Shown one piece after another: positions 1 to 9,621 of a DNA stretch of 64,000 bases. Each line of letters opens with the position of its first letter. Position 1 is the first letter of the stretch. The DNA is taken from contig NZ_FRCP01000018.1 of the NCBI RefSeq assembly GCF_900142955.1, positions 62,001 through 126,000 on the forward strand, in the 5' to 3' direction. The notes under the pieces are model-generated. The model made no database searches and was not told the origin of the DNA. It saw nothing but the letters and a program-made list of their open reading frames with translations. This stretch comes from Anaerosporobacter mobilis DSM 15930. GTDB lineage: Bacteria; Bacillota; Clostridia; Lachnospirales; Lachnospiraceae. The translations under genes and the position numbers were made by a program.

Positions 1-1
1 G

Positions 2-2029
2 TATGGACAAGGTAAAGTGGTGATTCCAGATGATACAGAGAATCAGGGAGAGCCGGAAGTTGCTACTGGTCCATATGCTGATTGGAAAAATACTGCTGTT
101 ACCTATCCTAAGATGGGACAGCTTGTGCCAGCTGGTACAATTTCTGTGACTTGGAAGGCATTAGGGGAACAAGTAGATAGTTATGATATTTATGTGGATG
201 AAGTGAAAGTTGGAAGTATGAAAGCGAATGGATCGAATACTTATGAGTATGAACTCTATTCCACCAAAGTTAGCTCTCATAAATTAAAAATAGTTGCTGT
301 ATTAAAGGGCGAAGGAAAAACAGTAACTGCTAATATACGAACATTTTTCACATCTAAAAAGGGAATGGGGATATGGCAAAACCGTAGTGATATGATTGAT
401 AAAACGAATCTATCTTGGTATTATAATTGGTCACCATTTGAATTAGAGGGAGTAAATGATGCAGTTGAATTCGTACCAATGATTTGGGGGGATGATACGG
501 GAAGCGGTGACCGCGCAAAGGAATGGAATTGGTTACGAACAGGGAAATATAAGGATTACAAAACCTTATTAACATTCAATGAACCTGATTATCCAGATCA
601 ATCCAATATGACTGCAAATCGTGCAGCAGAACTTTGGACAACACTAGAAGATACTGGATTACGTCTAAGTTCTCCTGCAACTGGAAACCCAGCATACTTT
701 ATGCAAGGTGGCGAAGGAGACTGGTTCGGCCCATTCATGGAGGCATTGGAAGCAAAGGGAGAAAGTTTTGATTTTACTGCTGTACATTATTATCAAGATT
801 ATCCATTAGTTGATTTGTTTGTAGAAACCTTAGAAAAAACACATGAAATGACAGGTAAACCAATCTGGATTACAGAGTGGGGTGTTGCACAATGGACTAA
901 GGTACAGGATTTCTACTGGACTGGTGGAGATGATAATTGGCAAAGAGATAGAATTGTTGCATTCATGGAAGAAATCATTCCTATCCTTGATGAACTAGAT
1001 TATGTAGAGAGATATGCATGGTTCCCATTTGATGGTGCTAATACGGAGAATTTCGGTAATGGTGCAGGTGGTCTTTTCTATGATACTGGTGCGAAAGCTG
1101 GTCAGCTTACTACAGTAGGTGAAACCTATAAAGCATTAGGAAATCCTAAGGGATACAATCCGAATCGTCCTGTTTATGATACCGTTGTTAAGGATGAAGA
1201 GGTGGGAGAACCAGAAGCAGTGATCACAAACCTTGCAATTGGAAAAACTGCTATAGCTTCTTCAAGTATGGGAAATAACAGTGCTGGTATGGCCATTGAT
1301 GGTGATGTCAATACACGTTGGGAATCTGAGTTTTCTGATCCTCAATGGATTTATGTTGATTTAGGAAAATCGTATCCTGTAACTGGAGCCAAATTAATCT
1401 GGGAAACGGCAGCAGGTAAAGACTATGAGATTCAAATTTCAGAAGATGGGTCAAATTGGACTACCGTATATAAAAAGGTGAACGGGGCAGGTGGAACTGA
1501 AGACATTACATTTGATAAAGTATCCGCTCGTTACGTTAGACTGTATGGAACTGCAAGAACGACAGGTTATGGTTTCTCCTTATGGGAGTTTGCAGTGTTG
1601 GGAATCGATAACAGCACAGGTCCAGTTATACCAGAAGAGCCAAGTGGCAATGTTAATCTAGCGAAAGGGAAAGTAGTAACCACCTCTTCGTGGGAAGGGC
1701 CATTCGTAGGAAGTAATGCTATAGATGGTATAGCAGATACTAGATGGGCTTCAATACAATCTGATGTGGAGTGGTTATGTGTAGATCTTGGAACGGCTCA
1801 GAATATCTCCAAAGTGGTGCTTTCGTGGGAAGCAGCTTATGGAAAATCTTATGAAATTCAAGTTTCACAAGATGGAAAAAACTTTACGACTGTTGCAACG
1901 AATACGAATGGAAAAGGTGGGACTGAAGAACTTAAATTTAGTAAAATAAATGCTCGTTATATTCGATTTCAAGGAATCAGTAGAGCAACAGGATATGGAT
2001 ATTCTTTGTGGGAGTTTGAAGTTTATTAA
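2..2029 (+). CDS. Secreted GH128-type beta-1,3-glucanase with C-terminal CBM32 modules (5' end outside window)
   Basis: The reading frame is open to the left edge, so the N-terminus and any signal peptide are missing; the first visible residues resemble the end of a discoidin domain. Counting from a GTG at 17, an Ig-like/linker stretch (about 20-115) precedes a catalytic core of the glycosyl hydrolase catalytic-core (GH128) type (about 115-385). Its FNEPD motif gives the probable acid/base Glu189, and ITEWG gives the probable nucleophile Glu287. Two F5/8 type C (CBM32) domains follow, about 405-530 and 545-670, each ending in a GYG/F-SLWEF motif. GH128 enzymes cut beta-1,3-glucan, and the next gene is a GH81 laminarinase, so the pair probably digests laminarin, callose or fungal glucan outside the cell. 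The exact GH family is inferred from motifs. Confidence 0.8.
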   Translation, partial: YGQGKVVIPDDTENQGEPEVATGPYADWKNTAVTYPKMGQLVPAGTISVTWKALGEQVDSYDIYVDEVKVGSMKANGSNTYEYELYSTKVSSHKLKIVAVLKGEGKTVTANIRTFFTSKKGMGIWQNRSDMIDKTNLSWYYNWSPFELEGVNDAVEFVPMIWGDDTGSGDRAKEWNWLRTGKYKDYKTLLTFNEPDYPDQSNMTANRAAELWTTLEDTGLRLSSPATGNPAYFMQGGEGDWFGPFMEALEAKGESFDFTAVHYYQDYPLVDLFVETLEKTHEMTGKPIWITEWGVAQWTKVQDFYWTGGDDNWQRDRIVAFMEEIIPILDELDYVERYAWFPFDGANTENFGNGAGGLFYDTGAKAGQLTTVGETYKALGNPKGYNPNRPVYDTVVKDEEVGEPEAVITNLAIGKTAIASSSMGNNSAGMAIDGDVNTRWESEFSDPQWIYVDLGKSYPVTGAKLIWETAAGKDYEIQISEDGSNWTTVYKKVNGAGGTEDITFDKVSARYVRLYGTARTTGYGFSLWEFAVLGIDNSTGPVIPEEPSGNVNLAKGKVVTTSSWEGPFVGSNAIDGIADTRWASIQSDVEWLCVDLGTAQNISKVVLSWEAAYGKSYEIQVSQDGKNFTTVATNTNGKGGTEELKFSKINARYIRFQGISRATGYGYSLWEFEVY

Positions 2030-2091
2030 GAACCTTACAGAGTGTTAGTACGATTATAATTGAATAAAAACTATGTAGACAAGTTATTGAA

Positions 2092-2130
2092 TGGGCATTA
2101 AAAATTGAGGTAAATCAATTTTAATGCCCA
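2092..2130 (+). terminator. Intergenic hairpin between the two glucanase genes
   Basis: A 15-bp stem (TGGGCATTAAAAATTG against CAATTTTAATGCCCA, one bulged A) has an 8-nt loop. No T-run follows, so it may be an mRNA 3'-end stabiliser or weak attenuator rather than a full terminator. Confidence 0.45.
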
Positions 2131-2155
2131 TTGTCGTACAGAAAGGAAGGTATTT

Positions 2156-5100
2156 ATGAGATATAGTAAAAAGATTCTTGCAGGGATAGTAGCACTATCT
2201 ATGTTAGGTGGTTTCATACCAGCGAACACAGTAGTGGGCGCAACCACACCATGGCTGTTATCGAAGGGAAGGCCCGCATACGCTTCTTCTGTCAATGGGG
2301 GAGATGTTGCTAGTTTTTCAACAGATGGTAAAATCGGAACACAGTGGGGAGCAGAACCAGATAAAGCAGATCAATGGATTGATATAGATTTAGGATCAGA
2401 GGCTGATATTTCTAAGGTCGTTATAAGCTGGCAAAATAATGCTAGTTTTGGCGTTAACTATGAAATTCTAGTATCCTCTAATGAAATTAATTGGTCTAGT
2501 ATCTATCATCAAGAAAACGGTAAGGGTGGAGACGTAGCATATGTATATAAAGCAGACGGTAGTATTGACTATAGCTATTATAGAGAAACTATTGCCGATT
2601 TAAAAGGTAAGGGGCGTTATATTAGATTATTAGTTCATTATAGTAAGTCACAAGAAAATGATGGTAACCGTAGAGGATGGGGGCCATCGGTTCGTGAATT
2701 TGATGTTTATGGCGTAGGAGGAGTGAATAAACCACAATCAAATGCAGCAGATCTAGCAGCAGGTAAGACGGTATCCACCTCTTCTGTATTGACACCATGG
2801 TGGGCATCTACGCCACTAGAAGGTAGCAAAGGTGTAGATGGGGATTATGAATCCTACTGGTTATCCAATCCTACAGATAACGAATGGTTTCAAGTTGATC
2901 TTGGGAAAGTCTATACCATTGGACGAGTGGTAATTCAGTGGCAAGTGGAGTTTGGACGCGTGTTTGAAATCCAGACATCAAAGGATGGACAAAACTGGAC
3001 AACGGTATATCGTGAACTTAAGGGGAATGGAGAAGATGAAGAGGTATCTATGTATCAGGAAGCACGATATGTTAGAATGCAAGGAATTGCCATGGGAAGA
3101 GGTTCCGGCTACTCCATTCGTGAGATGAATGTATTGGAATATCAAGAAGGTGATTCAAAAGTAAATCCGGTAGTGCCAGAGCTTCCAAACAAGCAAACCA
3201 TCGCAGTGGGTTCAGGAAGTTATGCCATTGACGACGTTACTTTTCGTCAACCAAGAGAACCGAAGTATATAACAGCAAACATTAAAACACCAATCCCATC
3301 CAATGACTGGTGGACTTCCGTTGTTTATACAAGATTAAGCGACACAATGCCAGCACTTCCTTTCGTTTTAAAATACAAGGAAGTTGGTCTAGGATTATAC
3401 AATGCGGATGGTATATATACTAGAGAGAATAATGGAGGTATGGGAGCGGAAAGTAAATATTATGATTTAACAATCAATACTTCAGCAATTAAGAATACAG
3501 CCGCGGCAAAACTTGATGGGTATGGTGACTGGTCAGTGGATATGGTATTCAGTGATGATGATACGCCAAAGATGAGAACTACGGTAGTGAAAGGTTCTCC
3601 ATTTATCTATAACACATTTACCGAGCCAGATAAGGTTGAAGTTACGGTAAATGACTTAGTCAAATTCTTTAATGATAAGCAAGAAGAAATCTTATTAAAA
3701 GATGGCGAAAGTATTGTAACAGACCATATTGGTGTTAAAGCACACAATATTAGTGAGGCACCAGGTGAAGGGGATAAGAATCAGTATCACTATTATGGAA
3801 TCTTCTGTCCTGAGAAAACCACTTTTACCCGTGTGGGAAGTAAAATTAAGATTCAATTGGGCAACCAAGATAATTACATGTCGGTTGCAACACTTCCTAT
3901 GGCAGATTCTTTAGATTACTTCTACTCCTATGCATACGCTTTTGTTACCGATACGGTGGTAGATTATGAGTATAACGATACCACAGCGACAATGAAAACC
4001 ACCTACAACTGTGTCATTGATAACAAGAGAAGTGGTTTCAGTGGTGAAACTTTAATGTGTATGATGCCACACCAATGGAAATACACGAGCGATAAACTTA
4101 CCGATTATACCTATGAATCCATTCGTGGTACGTTAAAAGTACAGGAAGGGAATCAGTTTTCCTATACTGTGCCATTCCACGGAATTACGCCAAGCTTTAG
4201 TGAACCAGTAGAATCTGATTCTTATGACAGAGAGTTAATGGTGGCATATCTGAAAGAGTTTACAGAGAACACAGTAAAAGATTACTGGGTGGCAGATCCG
4301 TATTGGCAAGGGAAGAAGACACATCCGATTACCATGGGTGTATTAAGTGCGCAACAATTAGGGGAATATGAAATCAGGGATCAATTATTATCTGTCTTAA
4401 AGAAGATCTTAGTAAACTGGTTAACATATAGTGGTGAAGAGGAATATCCATACTACATGTACTATTCAACAAGTTGGGGCGCTTTAAATGGTGATGGTGG
4501 TGATCATGGTATGGCAAATAATTTATCCGATCATCATTTCTTATGGGCGTATTTCATATACCCTGCAGCTGTTTTGGCATCCTATGATTCTTCCTTTGTT
4601 ACGGAATATGGGGATATGTTAGAGATGTTAATCAGAGATTGTATGAACCCTGACAAAGAGGATGCGTTATTCCCATTCATGAGAAACTTTGATCCATATG
4701 AAGGTCATTCCTGGGCCGGTGGATACGGAGATAATAATAGTGGTAATAACCAAGAATCAGCCTCTGAAGCAACATTTGCCTGGGCTGGGTTATATCTATG
4801 GGGGTTAGTTACAGAAAATGATGAATACCGTGATGCAGGTATATGGGGCTTTACTTCGGAAGTAAATGCGATTGAACAATACTGGTTTAATTATGATAAG
4901 GATAACTGGGATTCTGAATATACCTCCGGCTGTGTAGGAATGGTGTGGGGCTTAGGATATACCAATGGAACTTACTTCTCAGGTAATCCAAGCTGTATAT
5001 ATGGAATTCATATGTTACCAGTAACACCATCGCTAACCTATATGGGGTATAACAAGGAAGCAGCAGCCACCATATATGAAGCCTATGAAAAGGACCAAGT

Positions 5101-6826
5101 AAAGTACCAAGATAAGGTAGCATCAGAGGGTAATTCTGACCCAGAAGGTTGGTTTCATATTCTATGGCCATATCTGTCTTTGAGTGATCCAAAAAGAGCA
5201 GCACAGAAGTGGCAAGACAATGCAGAAGCGTATGGACTTCCAAGGGATGAGATGTTTAATTCTTATTGGTTTATCCAGAATATGAACGCAAAAGGAAATG
5301 TAGCAACAGATATTTGGTCTTCTAATTATACAAGTTATCAAGTATTTAAGAAAGATGGAGTTTATACGGCTACGGTATGGAATCCTTCTAATTCTGCGAT
5401 TATGGTGGAGTTTTGTAATAAGGACGGAAAAATCGGAAGTACTAAAGTAGCGCCACTAGCTACGGTTAGTGTAAATCCATTTGAGAATACCGATTATAGC
5501 ATGCAAGAGATACCAAAAGCTGCTATCAAGGATAAGGTAACAGAATTACCAGGAAGAATAGCAACACAGGATTATTATACTAACTTTGGTTGTATGTTAG
5601 ATAATAACGATCAAGAAGGAAAATATATCGGCTGGATTGATGATGGGGATTCCTTAGTTTACAAAGTGAATGTAAAAACGGCAGGAACATACCTGATATC
5701 TTACCGCGTACAGGCTATTAATGATAATAAAACAGGCGTCATCGCTTTAAAATCCAATCGTTCTGATGGTTATCTAGCAACTACTACAGTAAAACAGGAT
5801 AAACAATGGACTACGATTACAGATTCTGTATATCTAAACGAAGGAGAACATACACTTACAGTGCTGTTTAAAGTAGGAGGGTTTAATTTCGGAAGAATGA
5901 TAGTTGGTGAGGATAATGGTGAGGGACCAACAGAACCATTTCCAGAGGAAAAATATCCTATGAAGTTGACAGAAGCGGATTTAGCTGAATATGATTTAAT
6001 CTCTAAGGATAAAGCTGTTACAGCTTCAACTGAATTCGGTGGCAACTCGGCGAAAATGGCGGTTGATGGAGCGTATAATAGTAGATGGGAATCTGAACAG
6101 GGAATTGATAAGCAATGGTTAGCAGTGGATCTAGGAGATACTAAAAGTATCAAAGGTGTTAAGATACACTGGGAAACTGCAGCAGCTAAGGAGTATCTAT
6201 TACAGGTATCAGAGGACGGTGACAACTGGACAGATGTATACGCACGAACAAATGGTAACGGAGGAGTAGAAACGCTAGTTGCAAAAGAGAATATCACAGC
6301 ACGTTATGTGAGAGTTTATGGAACGGCAAGGACAACTGGCTATGGATATTCCATATGGGAATTGGAAGTATATGGAACTACAGCAGAAGCGCCAATAGAA
6401 ACAAAGGTGATTTCAAGTGGAAAGAACGTGTCTGCATCAAGTGTAATGGGGTGGAATTATGCAACCAATGTAACGGATGGTAACTATAATACAAGATGGG
6501 AATCCATACATGGAGTTGACCCTCAATGGATTACAATTGACCTAGAGAATACCAGTACAGTAGTAGGAGTAAATCTATATTGGGAAACGGCTGCAGCAAA
6601 AGACTATGAAATCTTGCTTTCTGTTGATGGTAACAGATGGGAAAGTGTATACACTAAGACAAACGGAACTGGTGGATTGGGGAATGGATACGCAGACAGA
6701 CCAAATGGATTAGAAAGTATTAAATTCAGCCAATCCTATCAAGCAAGGTATGTAAAAATCTATACAACCCAAAGAACAACTGGTTATGGATATTCTTTGT
6801 GGGAAGTTGAATTACTAGGTTATTAA
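2156..6826 (+). CDS. Secreted GH81 endo-beta-1,3-glucanase with four CBM32 and one CBM6-like module
   Basis: The 1556-residue exoenzyme starts with a clear signal peptide (KK, hydrophobic core, cleavage near VVGA at about residue 29). Two CBM32 domains (about 35-190 and 200-340) precede the GH81 catalytic region (about 380-1085). This shows the family signatures SDHHF (Asp792) and NNQESASEA (Glu867 and Glu871), matching the acid/base and nucleophile-side residues known in GH81. A CBM6-like beta-sandwich (about 1130-1253) and two more CBM32 domains (about 1280-1410 and 1418-1556) end the protein. GH81 enzymes make endo cuts in beta-1,3-glucan. The start has an AAGGAAGG ribosome site 5 nt upstream. 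It lies 126 nt after the GH128 gene and probably shares its transcript. There is no transmembrane tail or sorting signal, so it is presumably released. Confidence 0.92.
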   Translation: MRYSKKILAGIVALSMLGGFIPANTVVGATTPWLLSKGRPAYASSVNGGDVASFSTDGKIGTQWGAEPDKADQWIDIDLGSEADISKVVISWQNNASFGVNYEILVSSNEINWSSIYHQENGKGGDVAYVYKADGSIDYSYYRETIADLKGKGRYIRLLVHYSKSQENDGNRRGWGPSVREFDVYGVGGVNKPQSNAADLAAGKTVSTSSVLTPWWASTPLEGSKGVDGDYESYWLSNPTDNEWFQVDLGKVYTIGRVVIQWQVEFGRVFEIQTSKDGQNWTTVYRELKGNGEDEEVSMYQEARYVRMQGIAMGRGSGYSIREMNVLEYQEGDSKVNPVVPELPNKQTIAVGSGSYAIDDVTFRQPREPKYITANIKTPIPSNDWWTSVVYTRLSDTMPALPFVLKYKEVGLGLYNADGIYTRENNGGMGAESKYYDLTINTSAIKNTAAAKLDGYGDWSVDMVFSDDDTPKMRTTVVKGSPFIYNTFTEPDKVEVTVNDLVKFFNDKQEEILLKDGESIVTDHIGVKAHNISEAPGEGDKNQYHYYGIFCPEKTTFTRVGSKIKIQLGNQDNYMSVATLPMADSLDYFYSYAYAFVTDTVVDYEYNDTTATMKTTYNCVIDNKRSGFSGETLMCMMPHQWKYTSDKLTDYTYESIRGTLKVQEGNQFSYTVPFHGITPSFSEPVESDSYDRELMVAYLKEFTENTVKDYWVADPYWQGKKTHPITMGVLSAQQLGEYEIRDQLLSVLKKILVNWLTYSGEEEYPYYMYYSTSWGALNGDGGDHGMANNLSDHHFLWAYFIYPAAVLASYDSSFVTEYGDMLEMLIRDCMNPDKEDALFPFMRNFDPYEGHSWAGGYGDNNSGNNQESASEATFAWAGLYLWGLVTENDEYRDAGIWGFTSEVNAIEQYWFNYDKDNWDSEYTSGCVGMVWGLGYTNGTYFSGNPSCIYGIHMLPVTPSLTYMGYNKEAAATIYEAYEKDQVKYQDKVASEGNSDPEGWFHILWPYLSLSDPKRAAQKWQDNAEAYGLPRDEMFNSYWFIQNMNAKGNVATDIWSSNYTSYQVFKKDGVYTATVWNPSNSAIMVEFCNKDGKIGSTKVAPLATVSVNPFENTDYSMQEIPKAAIKDKVTELPGRIATQDYYTNFGCMLDNNDQEGKYIGWIDDGDSLVYKVNVKTAGTYLISYRVQAINDNKTGVIALKSNRSDGYLATTTVKQDKQWTTITDSVYLNEGEHTLTVLFKVGGFNFGRMIVGEDNGEGPTEPFPEEKYPMKLTEADLAEYDLISKDKAVTASTEFGGNSAKMAVDGAYNSRWESEQGIDKQWLAVDLGDTKSIKGVKIHWETAAAKEYLLQVSEDGDNWTDVYARTNGNGGVETLVAKENITARYVRVYGTARTTGYGYSIWELEVYGTTAEAPIETKVISSGKNVSASSVMGWNYATNVTDGNYNTRWESIHGVDPQWITIDLENTSTVVGVNLYWETAAAKDYEILLSVDGNRWESVYTKTNGTGGLGNGYADRPNGLESIKFSQSYQARYVKIYTTQRTTGYGYSLWEVELLGY

Positions 6827-6856
6827 AACGATATAGACTTAAATAAATAACTAAAG

Positions 6857-6898
6857 TAGTCGTCCTAAACTTTATCAGAGAGCAGGACGGCTATTTTT
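6857..6898 (+). terminator. Rho-independent terminator after the GH81 gene
   Basis: A 10-bp stem (TAGTCGTCCT with AGGACGGCTA, one G-U) closes a 17-nt loop and is followed by five Ts. It ends the glucanase transcript. Confidence 0.85.
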
Positions 6899-6929
6899 GC
6901 GCTTGCTTGAGTGTTGCGCACTGTTGCGC
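6897..6929. promoter_or_regulatory. Cluster of TTGCGC boxes upstream of the LacI-type gene
   Basis: TTGCGC occurs at 6897-6902, 6914-6919 and 6924-6929, the last two one helical turn apart. A fourth copy, the palindrome TTGCGCAA, is at 7044-7051. TTGCGCAA-type cores are common in LacI-family operators. Operator function is inferred. Confidence 0.4.
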
Positions 6930-6995
6930 TAAAATAATATAAAACATAGTCTATTTGCACAAAAATTATATATTAAAAAGATAAAAATCGGTGGA

Positions 6996-7051
6996 TTGAC
7001 TAAAAATATACCTAATGATAAGATATTATTATAAAACAACCGATTGCGCAA
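6996..7051 (+). promoter_or_regulatory. Promoter and downstream operator of the galactan LacI-type regulator
   Basis: TTGACT (6996-7001), 17 bp, then TAAGAT (7019-7024) form a sigma-A-like promoter. The palindrome TTGCGCAA at 7044-7051 sits about 15-20 bp after the expected start of transcription, a position suited to autorepression. Confidence 0.6.
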
Positions 7052-7063
7052 AGGGGTGTTATT

Positions 7064-8089
7064 ATGAATGAGAGGAATTGGGGTAAAGAGAATAACAACA
7101 AAATAACAATTGATGATATTGCTAAAGAACTTGGGGTATCAAAAACAACGATTTCAAGAGCTATCTCAGGAAAAGGTAGAATTAGTGCAACAACACGCAA
7201 AAGAGTATTAAGTTTCTGCGAGGAATGTGGCTATAAGCCTAATATGATAGCAAGAGGATTAGCAGAATCGAAGACCTACAATATTGGAGTTGTATTACCG
7301 AATGACTCTGATTTGAATGAGATACCATTCTTTCAGGTTTGTCTGCTAGGAATAATTGAAATGGCAACAAGTTATGAATATGATGTAGTTGTCTCTACTG
7401 TGGGAGCAGATGATATTACAAAACTAGTCAGACTTGTAGAAAACCAAAAGGTTGATGGATTCATCTTAACAAGAACGCGAATTCATGATGCACAGGTTGA
7501 ATATCTAAGTAAGCACAAGGTACCGTTTGTAGTAGTTGGTACGTCTGAAAGTAGTGGAGTAATCCAGATAGATAATCATCATGTGGAAGCATGTAGAGAG
7601 ATGACATCGCTGCTCATCATGCAGAAGATGAAACGCTTATCATTTATAGGGAATAATTCAACTCACATAGTGAGCCGTATGCGTTATCAAGGTTTCATAG
7701 AAGGATGTGAACTGAACCAAATTTCACCGAGAAGTGATTGTATCTACTTAGATTGCAATACGAGGTTGATGGTGGAACAAGCTGTAGATGATATCTTACA
7801 TAAAAGAATTGATTGCATTGTATGCATGGATGACAAGATCTGTAGCCAAGTGCTATTAAAGCTTGCTACCGAACATGTGAAGATACCAAGGGATATGAAA
7901 GTAGCATCATTTTATGGTAGCTTATTCTTAGCAAGTCACAACCCACCAATTACAACATTAGAGTTTGATGTAAAAGCACTAGGCAATGCAGCATGTAAAG
8001 TATTAATTGATGCATTATCAGGGGTGGAAGTACAGCAAAAAACATTACTAGGTTACGATATTAATTTTAAAGCTTCGACAAAGAAGTGA
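7064..8089 (+). CDS. LacI-family transcriptional regulator, likely of the galactan locus
   Basis: 341 residues. An N-terminal LacI helix-turn-helix (about 10-55; IDDIAKELGVSKTTISRAIS) and the hinge helix (NMIARGLAESKT) are followed by a periplasmic-binding-like sensor domain that should bind a sugar. The start has an AAAGGGG ribosome site. It is transcribed towards the adjacent binding protein-permease-GH2 genes, paralleling GanR next to the Bacillus gan operon. I infer that it represses that operon and relieves repression on galacto-oligosaccharide. TTGCGC boxes upstream may be its own operator, but I found no copy just ahead of the transporter genes. Confidence 0.88.
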   Translation: MNERNWGKENNNKITIDDIAKELGVSKTTISRAISGKGRISATTRKRVLSFCEECGYKPNMIARGLAESKTYNIGVVLPNDSDLNEIPFFQVCLLGIIEMATSYEYDVVVSTVGADDITKLVRLVENQKVDGFILTRTRIHDAQVEYLSKHKVPFVVVGTSESSGVIQIDNHHVEACREMTSLLIMQKMKRLSFIGNNSTHIVSRMRYQGFIEGCELNQISPRSDCIYLDCNTRLMVEQAVDDILHKRIDCIVCMDDKICSQVLLKLATEHVKIPRDMKVASFYGSLFLASHNPPITTLEFDVKALGNAACKVLIDALSGVEVQQKTLLGYDINFKASTKK

Positions 8090-8116
8090 AGAAAACAGAT
8101 TAATTAAAGAAGATAG

Positions 8117-8142
8117 ATTGAAAATTATAGTTTCAATTATTT
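8117..8142 (+). terminator. Weak terminator-like hairpin before the galactan transporter
   Basis: A 7-bp stem ATTGAAA/TTTCAAT with a 7-nt loop is followed by TATTTTT. It could end the regulator transcript or attenuate read-through into the transporter. Confidence 0.4.
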
Positions 8143-8192
8143 TTAACTGATTAGTACAAAACATTCAGATGTCGAGAGGAGATCGGTATAGT

Positions 8193-9479
8193 ATGAAAAA
8201 AAGAGGAATTGTATCTGTATTATTAGCAACAACAATGGTAGCAAGTTTATTAACTGGTTGTGGAAGTAAGAATGCAGGAAACAAAAACAATGGGGATGAT
8301 AAAACAACACAAACTACAGAATCACAAGAAACAAGTGAGGAAGAAGCGGGTAACGGTGGTTTGACAACGGATAAGATCACATTAAAAGTGTGGGAGTCTT
8401 CAGGACAAACAGAAGACTTTATAAAACAAGCTGGGGAAGCCTTCACAGCAAAATACCCTAATATTACAATCGAATATGAAAACGTAGAAGTTGGTGATGC
8501 CAATACACAGATAGCTCTCGATGGCCCTGGTGGGGTTGGAGCAGACGTATTCGCTACACCAAGTAATACAATTGGAGGTTTAGTTTCCGGTGGTCATATC
8601 TTACCAGTGGAAAATGAATCGGATATAGTAGGAAAAGTAGCAGCTTCTTGTGAAAGTGCAGTACAATACAACGGAAACTATTATGGTTATCCAGTAGCTG
8701 ATGAAACTTACGCATTATTTTATAATAAAGACTTAATCCCAGAAGCTAACGTACCAACTACATGGGAAGACGTAGAGAAGTTCTCTCAAGAATTCAACTC
8801 ACCTGGTAAATACGGAATCATCTGGAATGTTGCAGATGCATATTATTCACCAATCTTTACGGGTAAGGGTGGAAACAAATTATTCGGTGAAGCAGGAACC
8901 GATGGATCAAACAGCTATATGAATAGTGCAGAAGCTGTAGAAGGAATGAAATATTTCCAATCCTTCAGACAATATCTTGACGTACCATCAGCAGACGTAT
9001 CCGATAACTCTGTTTGTTTAGCAGCATTTACAAGTGGTAATGCAGCTATGTATATTACAGGTCCTTGGAATGTAGCTTCTTGTGAAGAATCAGGAATGAA
9101 CTTTGGTGTAACTGCTTTACCTGCGTTACCAGGAGATGATCACCCAGCAGCTTCTTTCTCAGGTGCACGTACGATGCAAGTATCCGCTTATACGGATTAC
9201 CCGAAAGAAGCACACGCATTTGCCAAATTCTTAATCTCTGATGAGATGCAACATTTACGTTATGACTTAACTGGAGCTATTCCTTCTACTTCAATAACAG
9301 TAGACAGTGAATATATTACTGGCTTCCAAAAACAATTAGAGTATGCTTACCCAATGCCATCCATTCCAGAAATCGATAACTTCTGGGATCCAATGAAGAG
9401 TGCATGTTCTAATATCTGGGACGGTGCAGATGTACAAACAGAATTAGAATCTTGTAATACAGCAATATTGGCAAAATAA
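8193..9479 (+). CDS. Sugar ABC transporter substrate-binding lipoprotein (GanS/MalE type)
   Basis: 428 residues from the ATG at 8193. A further in-frame ATG at 8169 overlaps the AGAGGAG ribosome site and is rejected. A lipoprotein signal with lipobox LLTGC is followed by a low-complexity N/T/E linker and a family 1 extracellular solute-binding domain that resembles maltodextrin and galacto-oligosaccharide binders. It is the first gene of the binding protein-permease-permease-GH2 operon. With the downstream GH53 galactanase, the likely ligand is beta-1,4-galacto-oligosaccharide; the ligand is inferred from context. Confidence 0.88.
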   Translation: MKKRGIVSVLLATTMVASLLTGCGSKNAGNKNNGDDKTTQTTESQETSEEEAGNGGLTTDKITLKVWESSGQTEDFIKQAGEAFTAKYPNITIEYENVEVGDANTQIALDGPGGVGADVFATPSNTIGGLVSGGHILPVENESDIVGKVAASCESAVQYNGNYYGYPVADETYALFYNKDLIPEANVPTTWEDVEKFSQEFNSPGKYGIIWNVADAYYSPIFTGKGGNKLFGEAGTDGSNSYMNSAEAVEGMKYFQSFRQYLDVPSADVSDNSVCLAAFTSGNAAMYITGPWNVASCEESGMNFGVTALPALPGDDHPAASFSGARTMQVSAYTDYPKEAHAFAKFLISDEMQHLRYDLTGAIPSTSITVDSEYITGFQKQLEYAYPMPSIPEIDNFWDPMKSACSNIWDGADVQTELESCNTAILAK

Positions 9480-9491
9480 ATCGTAGAATTA

Positions 9492-9523
9492 ATGGGTCGT
9501 TTACTGAATAGGGAACGACCCAT
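9492..9523 (+). terminator. Hairpin between binding protein and first permease
   Basis: A perfect 10-bp stem ATGGGTCGTT/AACGACCCAT with a 12-nt loop is followed only by ATTTATA. It probably lowers permease expression relative to the abundant binding protein by partial termination or 3'-end protection. Confidence 0.55.
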
Positions 9524-9621
9524 ATTTATAACGAGGAATCGTGTAACTAACTTTAAAAGTTGGAAGAACAAAATAGATAGGTAGGAACAATCTAGCAAGT
9601 CAGCAATGGAGGAGATTCGAG

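Noticed and set aside
5770..6297. 175-codon open frame on the minus strand
   Set aside because: It lies wholly inside the GH81 CBM region, has no ribosome site and reads as a low-complexity shadow of the coding strand.
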